Origin: Candidatus Hadarchaeales archaeon
GTDB lineage: Archaea > Hadarchaeota > Hadarchaeia > Hadarchaeales > WYZ-LMO6
DNA length: 64,000 bases
Reading direction: 5' to 3'
Assembly: GCA_038736355.1 (NCBI GenBank)
Contig: JAVYML010000003.1
Span: forward strand, 248,001-312,000
Part shown: piece after piece, positions 49,528-57,015 of the stretch
Position numbering within the stretch: the stretch's first letter is position 1
Layout of the letters: every line of letters starts with the position of its first letter
Notes under the pieces: model-generated
Seen by the model: only the letters and a program-made list of their open reading frames with translations
The model's database searches: none
What the model was told of the DNA's origin: nothing
Position numbers and translations under genes: made by a program

Positions 49528-50279
49528 CCCTTCACCTCCAAGATTTCGGGATAGTTGGCCGCAAACATGCGCAGCCTAGCCCTAACATAGTCCAATTTGA
49601 AGCCCGCCTCCTTGAAAACCTGTAGGGCACTCTTCACCCTGGCCTCCCCCTCTATCACTCCCCTGCATCCTATGCAATCCACTCCCAGCGAGGGGCATCT
49701 GGCCTTGCATCCTCCCACGGTGAGGGGTCCCAGGCAGAGCTTGCCCTCCAGCATCAGGCATCCATTTTCCCTGAGCTTACATTCCACACACACGGGATAA
49801 TCCACCGCCTCGGGCAGATCCCCTCTGAGCAAGGAGGCAGCGGCCCTCAAGAATTCCTCCTTCTCTATGGGACAGCCGGGAAGGACGAAATCCACCTTAA
49901 CATAGGCTGAGAGGGGCTTGGATTCGTAGATTTCCCACACATCCGGAGCTCCGTAAACCTCCCTCATCTTCTCCTCCACCTTCAAGATCCCATTACAACT
50001 CGCCTGTACTCCTCCCCAGGCAGCACAATCCCCTATAGCAACCAGCAGTTTGGCCTTTTTCCTTATCTCTTCCAATTTTTGCTTCTGCTTGGGAGTGGTG
50101 ATGGACCCCTCTACGAAAGCCACATCGTACTCACTATCCTCCACGGCACTGCTTGCCATCGTGAAGGACTTTAGGTCCAAGGCTCCCACCAACTCCAGCA
50201 GCTCATCCTCCAGGTTGAGGATCATGAGCTGATCCCCAGCACATCCCGTGAACCCAAAGATCCCGACCTTCGGCTTCAT
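49524..50279 (-). CDS. hydD: [NiFe]-hydrogenase small subunit (delta)
   Basis: A 251-residue Fe-S subunit. Proximal-cluster residues are seen in GFTGCAGDQLMIL (C13, then D16 where many hydrogenases have the second Cys), AIGDCAAWGG (C85) and VLPGCPIEKE (C136). A ferredoxin-like cysteine-rich part follows (CVECKLRENGC...CKARCPSLGVDCIGCRG, about 163-210). It passes electrons between the NiFe site and the other subunits. The missing CxxC second Cys is unusual. Overlaps hydA and hydG. Confidence 0.9.
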   Translation of the reverse strand: MKPKVGIFGFTGCAGDQLMILNLEDELLELVGALDLKSFTMASSAVEDSEYDVAFVEGSITTPKQKQKLEEIRKKAKLLVAIGDCAAWGGVQASCNGILKVEEKMREVYGAPDVWEIYESKPLSAYVKVDFVLPGCPIEKEEFLRAAASLLRGDLPEAVDYPVCVECKLRENGCLMLEGKLCLGPLTVGGCKARCPSLGVDCIGCRGVIEGEARVKSALQVFKEAGFKLDYVRARLRMFAANYPEILEVKG

Positions 50280-51115
50280 CCTATCAACCCCTTTATCTGG
50301 AGGGCATCCACGCCCGTGAAGACGGGTCCATCCTTACATACGTACCTCATGGAGGTACCTGCCCCCACCACACAATGCCTGCATTTCCCAATTCCGCACT
50401 TCATCCTCCTTTCCATCGTCATGTAGATCCTCTCTGGAGGGAAGTTCCTGTCCATGAACTCCTTGAAGACGAATCTGTACATTACCGGTGGACCACAAAC
50501 CACCGCATAGGCATCCGGGTTCAAGTCCACCATTCCGAAGAGCTTCGTGACCACTCCCTCACAAACCCTCTCCGGACACTTTTTCCTCAAGTTCTTGCAT
50601 ACTTCATCCTCCTTTTCATAGGAAAGGTAGACCCTACAGTCCTTGGAATCCATGAGTTTCATGATCTCATCCTTGAAGAGCATCAAACTGTAGTCCCTTA
50701 TTCCGTAAAGGAGGAGGATTTCCTTATAATCCTTCCTGTGATCCAAGGCGTATTGGAGAACCCCCCTCAGGGGAGCCATTCCCAAACCTCCCGACACCAG
50801 GATGAGATCATGGCCCTTCATCTTCTCCATTGGAAAACCGTTTCCATATGGACCCCTTATCCCCACCTTGTCTCCAGGGGAAAGCCGATGAAGGGCGGAA
50901 GTAACCCTTCCCACCTTCCTCACGCAAATCTCCATGGGTTTTCTGGTCGGGGAGGAACAAATGGAGATGGGAGCCTCACCCACTCCCGCCACGCTCACCT
51001 CTATGAACTGGCCTGGTTGATGGTTCAGAGAAGCATCCAATTGGATGAGTTTCTCTATGGGAGTTTGTTCCTCCACCTTCAGCACCTTGGCCTGCCTGGG
51101 AAGGAGCTCGTTCAT
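50276..51115 (-). CDS. hydG: Hydrogenase gamma subunit, FAD/NAD(P)-binding ferredoxin reductase-like
   Basis: A 279-residue flavoprotein. FAD-binding PGQFIEVSVAGVGEAPISICSS near 33-54, NAD(P) site LILVSGGLGMAPLRGVL near 105, and VVCGPPVMYRFV near 205; C-terminal cysteines CGIGKCRHCVVGAG...YVC (near 242-262) bind a [2Fe-2S] cluster. It transfers electrons between the hydrogenase core and NAD(P)H. Overlaps hydB and hydD by 4 bp. Confidence 0.92.
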   Translation of the reverse strand: MNELLPRQAKVLKVEEQTPIEKLIQLDASLNHQPGQFIEVSVAGVGEAPISICSSPTRKPMEICVRKVGRVTSALHRLSPGDKVGIRGPYGNGFPMEKMKGHDLILVSGGLGMAPLRGVLQYALDHRKDYKEILLLYGIRDYSLMLFKDEIMKLMDSKDCRVYLSYEKEDEVCKNLRKKCPERVCEGVVTKLFGMVDLNPDAYAVVCGPPVMYRFVFKEFMDRNFPPERIYMTMERRMKCGIGKCRHCVVGAGTSMRYVCKDGPVFTGVDALQIKGLIG

Positions 51116-52098
51116 TTAGCCACACCCCTTATCGTGGAGAGCATTTCCACGAAGTCTATTCCTGCCGGACAGTAAACCGTGCATCTTCCGCATCCCACGC
51201 ACCTCACTTCTTCCCCTACCTTGCAACTGAGCCTGTTAAGCGTCCTCTCCACCACCGTTGGCCTGAAGTTCAAACCTCCTGCCACCAGTGCATGCCTCTT
51301 CAGCATACAGGAATCCCATCTCCTCACCCTGCTCCCCTTCCTGATGTCGAGGGTCAAAAGATCTGAAACATCATAGCACTGGCAGGTAGGACAGACAAGA
51401 TTACAGGTGCCGCAAGCCAAACACTTCCTCGTGAGCTCTTCCCATCCTTCCTTCCCTTCCGTCTCTATCAAGTCACCCATTCCCGCCAAGTTGATTTTCC
51501 TTTTAATTCTACCCTTCCTTCTCTCCTCCAGCTTCGCTGCAAGCTTCATCTCCGCTTCCCCTGCCTCCTTGAAGTACTCAGCCTTCGAAAGCCTGTATCC
51601 TTCCCCGCTTCCTATCCTCACCAAGTATTCCTTTCCAAGGTCGTGGAGGAAGAGATCGAACCCGCTGGAAGCATATCCACTTCCCACAGAGGTACAGAAG
51701 CAGTATTTGTCCGGAACGCAGGTTAATCCTATCACTAGGGTGTTTTCCCTCCTCCTAGCGTAGTATTCATCCCTCGGGGCATCGAGGAAAACCCTGTCTA
51801 GCTTGAGGATACCGTTGATGTCACATGCATGAACTCCCAAGAGAACGGCCTTTTTACCATCGAGCTTTTCCGTGTACGTTTCTCCCTCAAAAGACAGGAT
51901 TTCCTCTTCGGGAGGTAGGAAGAGTTTCTTGGGAGGAAGGAGGGTACGAGTATATTCCAGCTTTGCTTCCTTCAGGTTCTCCACCCTTCTAAAGACCACC
52001 TTCCCCTTTTCCTCTACTGGAGCGAACACTTCTCCGTATCCTTTTAGGGCTTCGAAGAGTTTGGGAAAATCCGCTTTAGAGAGCTTGGCGTATCTCAT
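51112..52098 (-). CDS. hydB: Hydrogenase beta subunit (4Fe-4S protein)
   Basis: A 328-residue iron-sulfur subunit. Cysteines lie in TCVPDKYCFCTSVGSGYASSG near 128, then CLACGTCNLVCPTCQCYDV near 225 and CVGCGRCTVYCPAG near 300, matching the two 4Fe-4S sites of anaerobic sulfite reductase A/HydB-type proteins. It starts the hydBGDA operon. A TATA element (CTTTTTAAATTG, plus strand 52122-52135) lies about 26 bp before the ATG at 52098, implying a leaderless transcript. Confidence 0.9.
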   Translation of the reverse strand: MRYAKLSKADFPKLFEALKGYGEVFAPVEEKGKVVFRRVENLKEAKLEYTRTLLPPKKLFLPPEEEILSFEGETYTEKLDGKKAVLLGVHACDINGILKLDRVFLDAPRDEYYARRRENTLVIGLTCVPDKYCFCTSVGSGYASSGFDLFLHDLGKEYLVRIGSGEGYRLSKAEYFKEAGEAEMKLAAKLEERRKGRIKRKINLAGMGDLIETEGKEGWEELTRKCLACGTCNLVCPTCQCYDVSDLLTLDIRKGSRVRRWDSCMLKRHALVAGGLNFRPTVVERTLNRLSCKVGEEVRCVGCGRCTVYCPAGIDFVEMLSTIRGVAK

Positions 52099-52121
52099 TG
52101 AATCTTTTCCATTTCAAGCCC

Positions 52122-52135
52122 AATTTAAAAAGCTT
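52122..52135 (-). promoter_or_regulatory. hydB: TATA box of the hydBGDA operon
   Basis: The minus strand reads GCTTTTTAAATTG here, ending about 26 bp before ATG 52098. This spacing places the transcription start at or next to the initiation codon. Confidence 0.55.
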
Positions 52136-52159
52136 TTCTTTTCACCCTCCTTGGGGGAC

Positions 52160-52978
52160 CTATTTCGAGCGGAAGGAACCGGAAAGGGCCACCCCCCTTT
52201 CAGTGGAAACTCTGAGGAGGTATCCATCCTCCCTTCTCCACCCTTCTATCCTTAGCCTATCGCCCGGAAAAACCACTCCAGAGAATCTGGCCTTCAATGA
52301 GACGAATCTTTCAGGATCGTTATTACACAGCTTCTTGAGGAGGGTTCTACCCACCACACCGAATGTACATAGGCCATGGAGGATAGGTCTTTCAAACCCC
52401 GCCAGTCTTGCAAATTCTGGATCGATATGTAAAGGGTTCAAATCTCCCGAAAGTCTGTAAATGAGATTGAGGTTTTCTCCTATCCTCGCCTCTTCCTCAA
52501 CTTCGGGTGGGCCGAGAGGGAACTCCTCCCTGTAACTTGGTCCCCTTTCTCCCCCGAAACCTCCTTCCCCCACGAAAAGAAGGGAGGCGGTATTGTCGAA
52601 GAGAGGTCTTCCCTTTTCGTCCTTGCTCTTCATCTCCACGATAGCCAGGGCATGTTTTCCCTTGTCGTACAGGGAAACTATTTTTCCAGTGGTGTAAACC
52701 TTGCCTTCTGGGGGCAGAGTACTGTGGAGGACCAACTCATGCCCAGCGTGTAGGAGCTTCGTTAGGTCTCCCTCGAGAGTTTCCAATGCCCAGAGGAGAA
52801 TGGGGTAGGAAGGGAGCACGGCAAAGGTGGGATAAACCTTGAGCTTCCCCTCGTAGACGAACTCTAAATCCTCGTTTCCAGCTCCTATCCCGAGGGCATA
52901 AAGGATCACTTCCCTCCACGAATAGGAGAACTCCACGGGGCCCGTTTCCCTTCCCACTGCCTTTAGATTGAGTGGCAT
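52160..52978 (-). CDS. 3-hydroxyacyl-CoA dehydratase, hydratase-2 type (MaoC, double hotdog)
   Basis: A 272-residue two-domain hotdog protein. The C-terminal half has the hydratase-2 signature YRLSGDLNPLHIDPEFARLAGF near 172, with catalytic Asp and His, and ILHGLCTFGVVGR. The N-terminal half (1-140) is the non-catalytic hotdog that covers the acyl tunnel. In eukaryotic peroxisomes this domain hydrates trans-2-enoyl-CoA to the (R)-3-hydroxyacyl-CoA. It directly follows an SDR of the matching multifunctional enzyme type, 3 bp away, so the two behave like a split MFE-2. Confidence 0.9.
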   Translation of the reverse strand: MPLNLKAVGRETGPVEFSYSWREVILYALGIGAGNEDLEFVYEGKLKVYPTFAVLPSYPILLWALETLEGDLTKLLHAGHELVLHSTLPPEGKVYTTGKIVSLYDKGKHALAIVEMKSKDEKGRPLFDNTASLLFVGEGGFGGERGPSYREEFPLGPPEVEEEARIGENLNLIYRLSGDLNPLHIDPEFARLAGFERPILHGLCTFGVVGRTLLKKLCNNDPERFVSLKARFSGVVFPGDRLRIEGWRREDGYLLRVSTERGVALSGSFRSK

Positions 52979-52981
52979 GTC

Positions 52982-53932
52982 TCAGAAAAGACCCAGTTCT
53001 TCCACCAGAAGGGAGCGGAGATCCTGGGGTGGGGGCATTTTTTCCAGTAGGGAAGGTAGGACCTCCGCCAGCTCCTCGACCAACCATTTGCCCTTCTTCG
53101 AAGCCTTCTGTAGGGACCTCCAACCATCTAAAACCCACACAGTGCCGCCCACGATTCTTATCACCCTTCCCGTAATCCCCGCTGCAAGATCCGAAGCCAA
53201 ATAGGCCACCAAGGGGGCTGCGTTCGCGGGTGAAAGGATATCGAAGCCGAAGCGTTTTTCCATTTCTTCAGGAGTACTCATGAGCGGAGCCATCGAAGGA
53301 GTGGCCTCCGTAGTAAGCCTAGTCCTAGCCAAAGGAACTATCACGTTGGCCATCACACCATACTTTTCCATTTCTTTGGCCACGATGAGGGTAAAGGCCA
53401 CGATTCCTGCCTTAGCTGCCCCGTAGTTGCTCTGACCGGGATTGTAAAGAAGACCTGCATCGGAAGCCGTGTTGATGATCCTTCCCGAAACGGGTTTTCC
53501 TGCTTTATGTTGCTCCCTCCAATAGGCACATGCATGTCTGGTACAGTTGAAGGTCCCCTTTAAATGGACGTTGATCACATCATCCCATTCCTCTTCGGTC
53601 ATATTGAAAATCATCCTGTCCCTCAGAATTCCTGCATTGTTCACTAGAATATCCAATTTCCCGAAGTTTTCCAAGGCAGTTTCTACGATCTTCTTTGCCC
53701 CTTCGAAGCTCGAAACGCTTTCGTAACTGGGAACCGCTTCTCCCCCCATCTTCCTTATTTCCTCCACCACCTCATCTGCTGGACCATGATGCTCTCCCTT
53801 CCCGTCGAATCCTCCACCCACATCGTTGACCACCACCTTGGCCCCGTGACGAGCCAGCTCCAAAGCTTCTTCCTTCCCCAAACCCCTACCTGCCCCCGTG
53901 ACAATGGCAACTTTTCCTTCCAAAAGTTTCAT
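52982..53932 (-). CDS. Short-chain dehydrogenase, MFE-2-type 3-hydroxyacyl-CoA dehydrogenase
   Basis: A 316-residue SDR. The cofactor site is VTGAGRGLGKEEALELARHGA (12-32) with VNDVGGGFDGKGEHHGPADE (43-62), a stretch typical of MFE-2 enzymes. The active site has NTASDAGLLYNPGQSNYGAAKAG (Ser, Tyr and Lys near 147-164). A tail of about 65 residues (from DGWRSL) follows. MFE-2 type enzymes oxidise (R)-3-hydroxyacyl-CoA. ATG 53932 has AGGAGG upstream; an ATG at 53998 would extend it by 22 residues, but the TATA box lies between. Confidence 0.88.
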   Translation of the reverse strand: MKLLEGKVAIVTGAGRGLGKEEALELARHGAKVVVNDVGGGFDGKGEHHGPADEVVEEIRKMGGEAVPSYESVSSFEGAKKIVETALENFGKLDILVNNAGILRDRMIFNMTEEEWDDVINVHLKGTFNCTRHACAYWREQHKAGKPVSGRIINTASDAGLLYNPGQSNYGAAKAGIVAFTLIVAKEMEKYGVMANVIVPLARTRLTTEATPSMAPLMSTPEEMEKRFGFDILSPANAAPLVAYLASDLAAGITGRVIRIVGGTVWVLDGWRSLQKASKKGKWLVEELAEVLPSLLEKMPPPQDLRSLLVEELGLF

Positions 53933-53952
53933 CACTTTTCCTCCTCTCTTCA

Positions 53953-53963
53953 CTATATATAAG
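53953..53963 (-). promoter_or_regulatory. TATA box for the SDR-hydratase operon
   Basis: On the minus strand CTTATATATAG ends about 21 bp before ATG 53932. It lies inside the longer frame (53998), an argument that the shorter start is right and that the mRNA is nearly leaderless. Confidence 0.6.
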
Positions 53964-54137
53964 GTGAGTTTCAAATTTTTGGACCCCAGAAATCGCAAAA
54001 CGCCTCCTTCCCCTGTGAACAGTAAATAACACAGAACATGTCCAAACCTCCCAAGACTTCAAAAATCTGCCTCAATTCGCGTTTTAAACAGCTGAAAATG
54101 GCGGGCCCGGTGGGATTTGAACCCACGACCGTCCGGT

Positions 54138-54149
54138 TTCCCCACACGT
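54138..54149 (-). other. tRNA-Lys intron 3, position 37/38, 12 nt
   Basis: ACGTGTGGGGAA is only 12 nt. A weak central helix CTCT/GGGG with two G-U pairs, bulge TAA and loop CGTGT is possible, so the structure is less certain than for the other two. The cut could shift by one or two nucleotides without changing the product because of repeated A residues. Confidence 0.65.
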
Positions 54150-54156
54150 TAAGAGC

Positions 54157-54180
54157 TTCATCCGGTCCTCTTCGGACCGA
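54157..54180 (-). other. tRNA-Lys intron 2, position 30/31, 24 nt
   Basis: CATC pairs with GATG as the central helix, with bulges CGT (5') and AAG (3') and a hairpin CGGTCC-GAAGA-GGACCG. Cutting after the second bulge nucleotide joins TCCG to GCTCTTA and completes the anticodon stem. Confidence 0.8.
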
Positions 54181-54202
54181 CGGATGCTCCACCAGACTGA
54201 GC

Positions 54203-54223
54203 TTCCCGGTAGCTTGCGCTACT
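54203..54223 (-). other. tRNA-Lys intron 1, position 9/10, 21 nt
   Basis: CCCG of the acceptor strand pairs with CGGG at the intron 3' end as the 4-bp central helix. Bulges are TAA (5') and AAG (3'). A GTAGC-GCAA-GCTAC hairpin fills the intron. Cutting after the second bulge nucleotide on both sides restores T8-A9-G10. Confidence 0.82.
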
Positions 54224-54269
54224 TACGGGCCCGGGCCCCATAAAGCTCCCTCCTCTCTTTCTTAAAAAC

Positions 54270-54833
54270 TTACTCTTTCGATTTGGAAGTTATCAGGTTC
54301 AAAAGAATACCCTCCAACTTTTCCCCACATTCCCTACAAAAATCCTTCCTTTTGAGATCCACCTCTAGGACGGAGTTGGAAAAACTCATCACGCATTCCC
54401 TCCGCCTGCAATGTCCCAGACCGAAGGTATGACCCAGTTCGTGAACGGCTTCCTTTACCAGTCTCTCGAGGAAAAGATCTTCCCTCCCCTCCTCCCCGTA
54501 AAAACTGGGACTCAACCTACGGAGGGAAACCAAGGCCCCCCGACCTGGACACTGGGCCAACCCGAAGACGAAGTTAAGACCTGGCGTATACAAATCGACT
54601 TCCGTTATGGCCAGAATTCTTCCTTGGCATTGCCTCAGTACCTCCTTCAACACGATGGAAGCCTCGTATTGCCCCCTCTCCTTGCGGTAAGCCATTCTCG
54701 GCACCTCCACTCGGGAAGAGGGAAGAAGCCTGAGCCTACCCCGGAAGGATTCCGATAGGGTGGGGCCCAATCCCAAAAGAATTCGGGGGGAAAGATCACC
54801 CACCGGAACCATTTTGACCTCCAGGGTTTTCAA
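54270..54833 (-). CDS. amzA: Archaemetzincin
   Basis: A 187-residue zinc peptidase of the archaemetzincin family. The active site is HELGHTFGLGHC (HExxHxxGxxH, near 128) followed by the family's cysteines: C139, ECVM with C144, and CRECG near 163-166, which bind a second zinc. A start at MKTLEVKMVPVGD is used; a later ATG at 54812 is possible. Natural substrates are unknown, but human members cut peptides. It is divergent from the next gene over 58 bp. Confidence 0.93.
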   Translation of the reverse strand: MKTLEVKMVPVGDLSPRILLGLGPTLSESFRGRLRLLPSSRVEVPRMAYRKERGQYEASIVLKEVLRQCQGRILAITEVDLYTPGLNFVFGLAQCPGRGALVSLRRLSPSFYGEEGREDLFLERLVKEAVHELGHTFGLGHCRRRECVMSFSNSVLEVDLKRKDFCRECGEKLEGILLNLITSKSKE

Positions 54834-54891
54834 AGTACCCCCACCTCACTTTAGTCATCTTTTTAAAAGGTGCTTCCCCTCTCCCTTCGGA

Positions 54892-55464
54892 ATGGGACTG
54901 GAAGTCCTCATCCTCCTTCGCGGGCGGTGGGAACCGGAAGAGCTTGAGCTCCCAGAAACCATGGTCTGCAACGTGATGGAGGAAAACACCCTCCTCGTCC
55001 CCCTTCCCCTGAGGGGGCCGAGATATTATCCCTGCGAGAACCCTCCACTGGAATATGCCGTTCCGGGCAAGGTTCCCCAGCTGGAGTTCGAGGTAATCCT
55101 GAGTGACTGGGAAAGTGGGGGTTTGGAAAAGGGAAGAGCAACCATCCTGTGTGGATGGAGGGGAGAGAGGCTTAAACCAGAATACGTGAGAAGAGTTCCC
55201 CTTCCCTGTCAAGAAAACGCCCTTTTCTACTCCAAAGGACACGTAAGAATCACCGCCTATGCTTCTGGGGAGGTTCTCCTGGAAAAGTTCACCCCCCTCC
55301 TCGATGAGGAGAAAAGAAGGATAGAGGTGAAGAGGGAAGTCCTCTGGAAGGGCTTTCCTCCCCTTCCCCCTCAACTCAAGGGGTTTGAAGAGGCGGTGAA
55401 AGCGGCCATGGAGAAGGCCAGATGTCAAGGTTGCAGGGAAATTCATTACGCCGACTTCGGATAA
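54892..55464 (+). CDS. Conserved hypothetical protein, 190 residues
   Basis: I do not recognise the family. The protein starts MGLEVLILLRGRWEPEEL and seems mainly beta-stranded, with LLVPLPLRGPRYYPCE near 40 and LEFEVILSDWESGGLEKG near 68. A CxxC pair (ARCQGCREI) lies near the C-terminus (about 180). No membrane segments. ATG 54892 is preceded by a TTTTTAAAAG TATA box (54861-54870), which suggests its own promoter. It precedes a corrinoid protein gene by 31 bp and may be in the same unit. Confidence 0.5.
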   Translation: MGLEVLILLRGRWEPEELELPETMVCNVMEENTLLVPLPLRGPRYYPCENPPLEYAVPGKVPQLEFEVILSDWESGGLEKGRATILCGWRGERLKPEYVRRVPLPCQENALFYSKGHVRITAYASGEVLLEKFTPLLDEEKRRIEVKREVLWKGFPPLPPQLKGFEEAVKAAMEKARCQGCREIHYADFG

Positions 55465-55495
55465 AGTAAATAACTGCACTTCCCCCAATTTTTGG

Positions 55496-56146
55496 ATGCC
55501 CGAGAAAAAGGAAGTACTTGAAGCCCTCCTCGACTTCAAAGGAAGGAAAATCAGGGATTTTTGCCTGAAGAGGCTGGAAGAGGGAAAAAAGGCCTACGAA
55601 ATTTTGGAGGAACTCAACCAAGGATTGGAGGAAATAGGAAAGGGATACGAGAGCAAGGAGTTCAAGAGGTACTTCGAATCCGATCTCATCGTTTCTGGAG
55701 CCAACATGAAAAGGGCGATAGAATTGTTGAGGCCCTATCTCTCGGGAGGGGTTACTAAGGAAAGGAGAGGAAAAATCCTGCTCGGAACGGTTAAGGGGGA
55801 CGTGCACGACATAGGAAAAACCGTGCTCTCCATCCTCCTCCAATCCAGCGGTTTTGAGGTGGTGGATTTGGGGGTAAATGTGGACAAGGAAACCTTCGTG
55901 AAGGGGGTGAAGGAGCATTTACCCCAGATAGTGGGGATGTCCGCCCTTCTCACCTCCACTGCCCCATACATGGAGGAAGTGGTGAAGGAGCTGGAAAGGG
56001 AAGGAATAAGGGAAAGGGTAAAGGTGATCGTTGGGGGAAGAGCAGTCACCGAAGAATTTGCCAGGAAAATAGGGGCGGACGCCTATGGGAAAGACGCCGT
56101 GGAGGGTGTGAGGAGATGCCTGGAGTTGGTAGGGAAAAGGGAATGA
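55496..56146 (+). CDS. Corrinoid (B12-binding) protein of methyltransferase system
   Basis: A 216-residue protein of the MtaC/MtbC/MttC-like group. The N-terminal helical cap (1-85, ILEELNQGLEEIGKGYESKEF near 30-50 and YFESDLIVSGANMKRAIELL) precedes the B12 domain with the GDVHDIGKTVLSILLQSSGF motif near 103 (the His replaces the lower ligand of cobalt), then VGMSALLTSTAPYM near 142 and VIVGGRAVTEEFA near 177. It should carry a methyl group between a substrate-specific methyltransferase and a pterin. A substrate-specific partner such as MtbB or MttB is not seen nearby. Confidence 0.9.
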   Translation: MPEKKEVLEALLDFKGRKIRDFCLKRLEEGKKAYEILEELNQGLEEIGKGYESKEFKRYFESDLIVSGANMKRAIELLRPYLSGGVTKERRGKILLGTVKGDVHDIGKTVLSILLQSSGFEVVDLGVNVDKETFVKGVKEHLPQIVGMSALLTSTAPYMEEVVKELEREGIRERVKVIVGGRAVTEEFARKIGADAYGKDAVEGVRRCLELVGKRE

Positions 56147-57015
56147 GGATCTTCATACTTTACCGGGGACCCTTTGGGGAACAGATGGTAAACAACTTGG
56201 TGTTGGGAGGGTTGGGTAGCTCTACCGTGGGGACCTTCGAACTCACACCGGAACTCTTGGAGGAAGAACACCCGGAGGAGAAGGACCTATGGAACAGGCT
56301 CTGGGAGGAGCCTCACCGCTACCTTCCCAAAAGCCTTCCCCACGTTAAGTGCGATTTGCTCTTGGTATTGGGGATCCATTCAAAACTCGGAGACCTGGTC
56401 CCACCCATCGCAGAGAAGATGGGGGCGAAAAGCATCCTTTACCCCATCGACGACCGTCAGCATCTCCCGGAGGGAAGGAAGACCATGGAAGAGGAACTGG
56501 AGAAGAAGGGAATTCACATAGAATTCCCGGAGCCCTTCTGTGCCCTCGAAAGGAGCGAGGACCCCTTCGTCCAGGAGTTCTGCGAACGCTTCGGCAAGCC
56601 AAGGTTCAAGGTGAAGAGGGAAGGGGATAGGATAAAGGAGGTGAGGGTTCTGAGGGATACCCCATGTGGTTCCGCTCATGCTGTGGCGAAAAAAATGCCC
56701 GGCTTTTCCTGCGGAGATCCCAGGGCCCTGAAGGAAAAACTCTTCTTCGAACACCACAACGAAGAAAACGAAAACTATTGCCTGGCGGAGATGGATCCCC
56801 TCGCCCCCTACATGCAGGAGGCAGGGGATATCCTCGTGGATTCCTTCTTCGAAGCCTGCGGCCTCCCCACCACCAAGGACCTCATCCTCCAGGAGCTCAA
56901 GAAAGGAAGGGTAGATTTCCAGGAACTGAAAAGGAAGCTAGTGGAGGAGGAGAAGAGGTGTGAAACGGATAGGACCATAAGGAGAATCCTCAAAGAGCTT
57001 GGTTGGAACATCTAG
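56143..57015 (+). CDS. DUF166 family protein
   Basis: A 290-residue protein of the DUF166 family, found in methanogens and other anaerobes. It starts MRIFILYRGPFGEQMVNNLVLGG and has a DTPCGSAHAVAKK motif near 170 with a probable metal or substrate cysteine, and a further pair of cysteines (FSCGDP, NYCLAEMDP). Some databases label the family thymidylate synthase-like, without proof. The ATG at 56143 overlaps the corrinoid protein stop by 4 bp, so the two are translationally coupled and may act together. Convergent with the corrinoid activator, overlapping by 4 bp at a CTAG palindrome. Confidence 0.8.
   Translation: MRIFILYRGPFGEQMVNNLVLGGLGSSTVGTFELTPELLEEEHPEEKDLWNRLWEEPHRYLPKSLPHVKCDLLLVLGIHSKLGDLVPPIAEKMGAKSILYPIDDRQHLPEGRKTMEEELEKKGIHIEFPEPFCALERSEDPFVQEFCERFGKPRFKVKREGDRIKEVRVLRDTPCGSAHAVAKKMPGFSCGDPRALKEKLFFEHHNEENENYCLAEMDPLAPYMQEAGDILVDSFFEACGLPTTKDLILQELKKGRVDFQELKRKLVEEEKRCETDRTIRRILKELGWNI

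Larger units (their letters stand above)
54102..54232 (-). tRNA. tRNA-Lys (CTT anticodon) interrupted by three introns
   Basis: A 131-nt gene. Removing 54203-54223, 54157-54180 and 54138-54149 leaves a 74-nt tRNA with acceptor GGGCCCG/CGGGCCC, D stem GCTC/GAGC, anticodon stem TCCGG/CCGGA, loop CTCTTAA (anticodon CTT) and T arm GTGGG-TTCAAAT-CCCAC. This matches the standard archaeal tRNA-Lys, which begins GGGCCCGTAGCTCAG. The 3' CCA is encoded (plus-strand 54099-54101). The introns sit at 9/10, 30/31 and 37/38. It lies alone between the SDR gene and archaemetzincin. Confidence 0.9.

Noticed and set aside
30741-54232. Near-identical 3' ends of tRNA-Arg (30791-30815) and tRNA-Lys (54102-54126) as integration att repeats
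   Set aside because: Both are ordinary T arms with GGGCCCG acceptors in opposite orientation, and no integrase is seen between them.
54038-54265. Plus-strand open frame with MAGPVGFEPTT
   Set aside because: The GPVGFEPTT-type peptide is a well-known artefact of translating the antisense of a tRNA gene; it lies over the tRNA-Lys.
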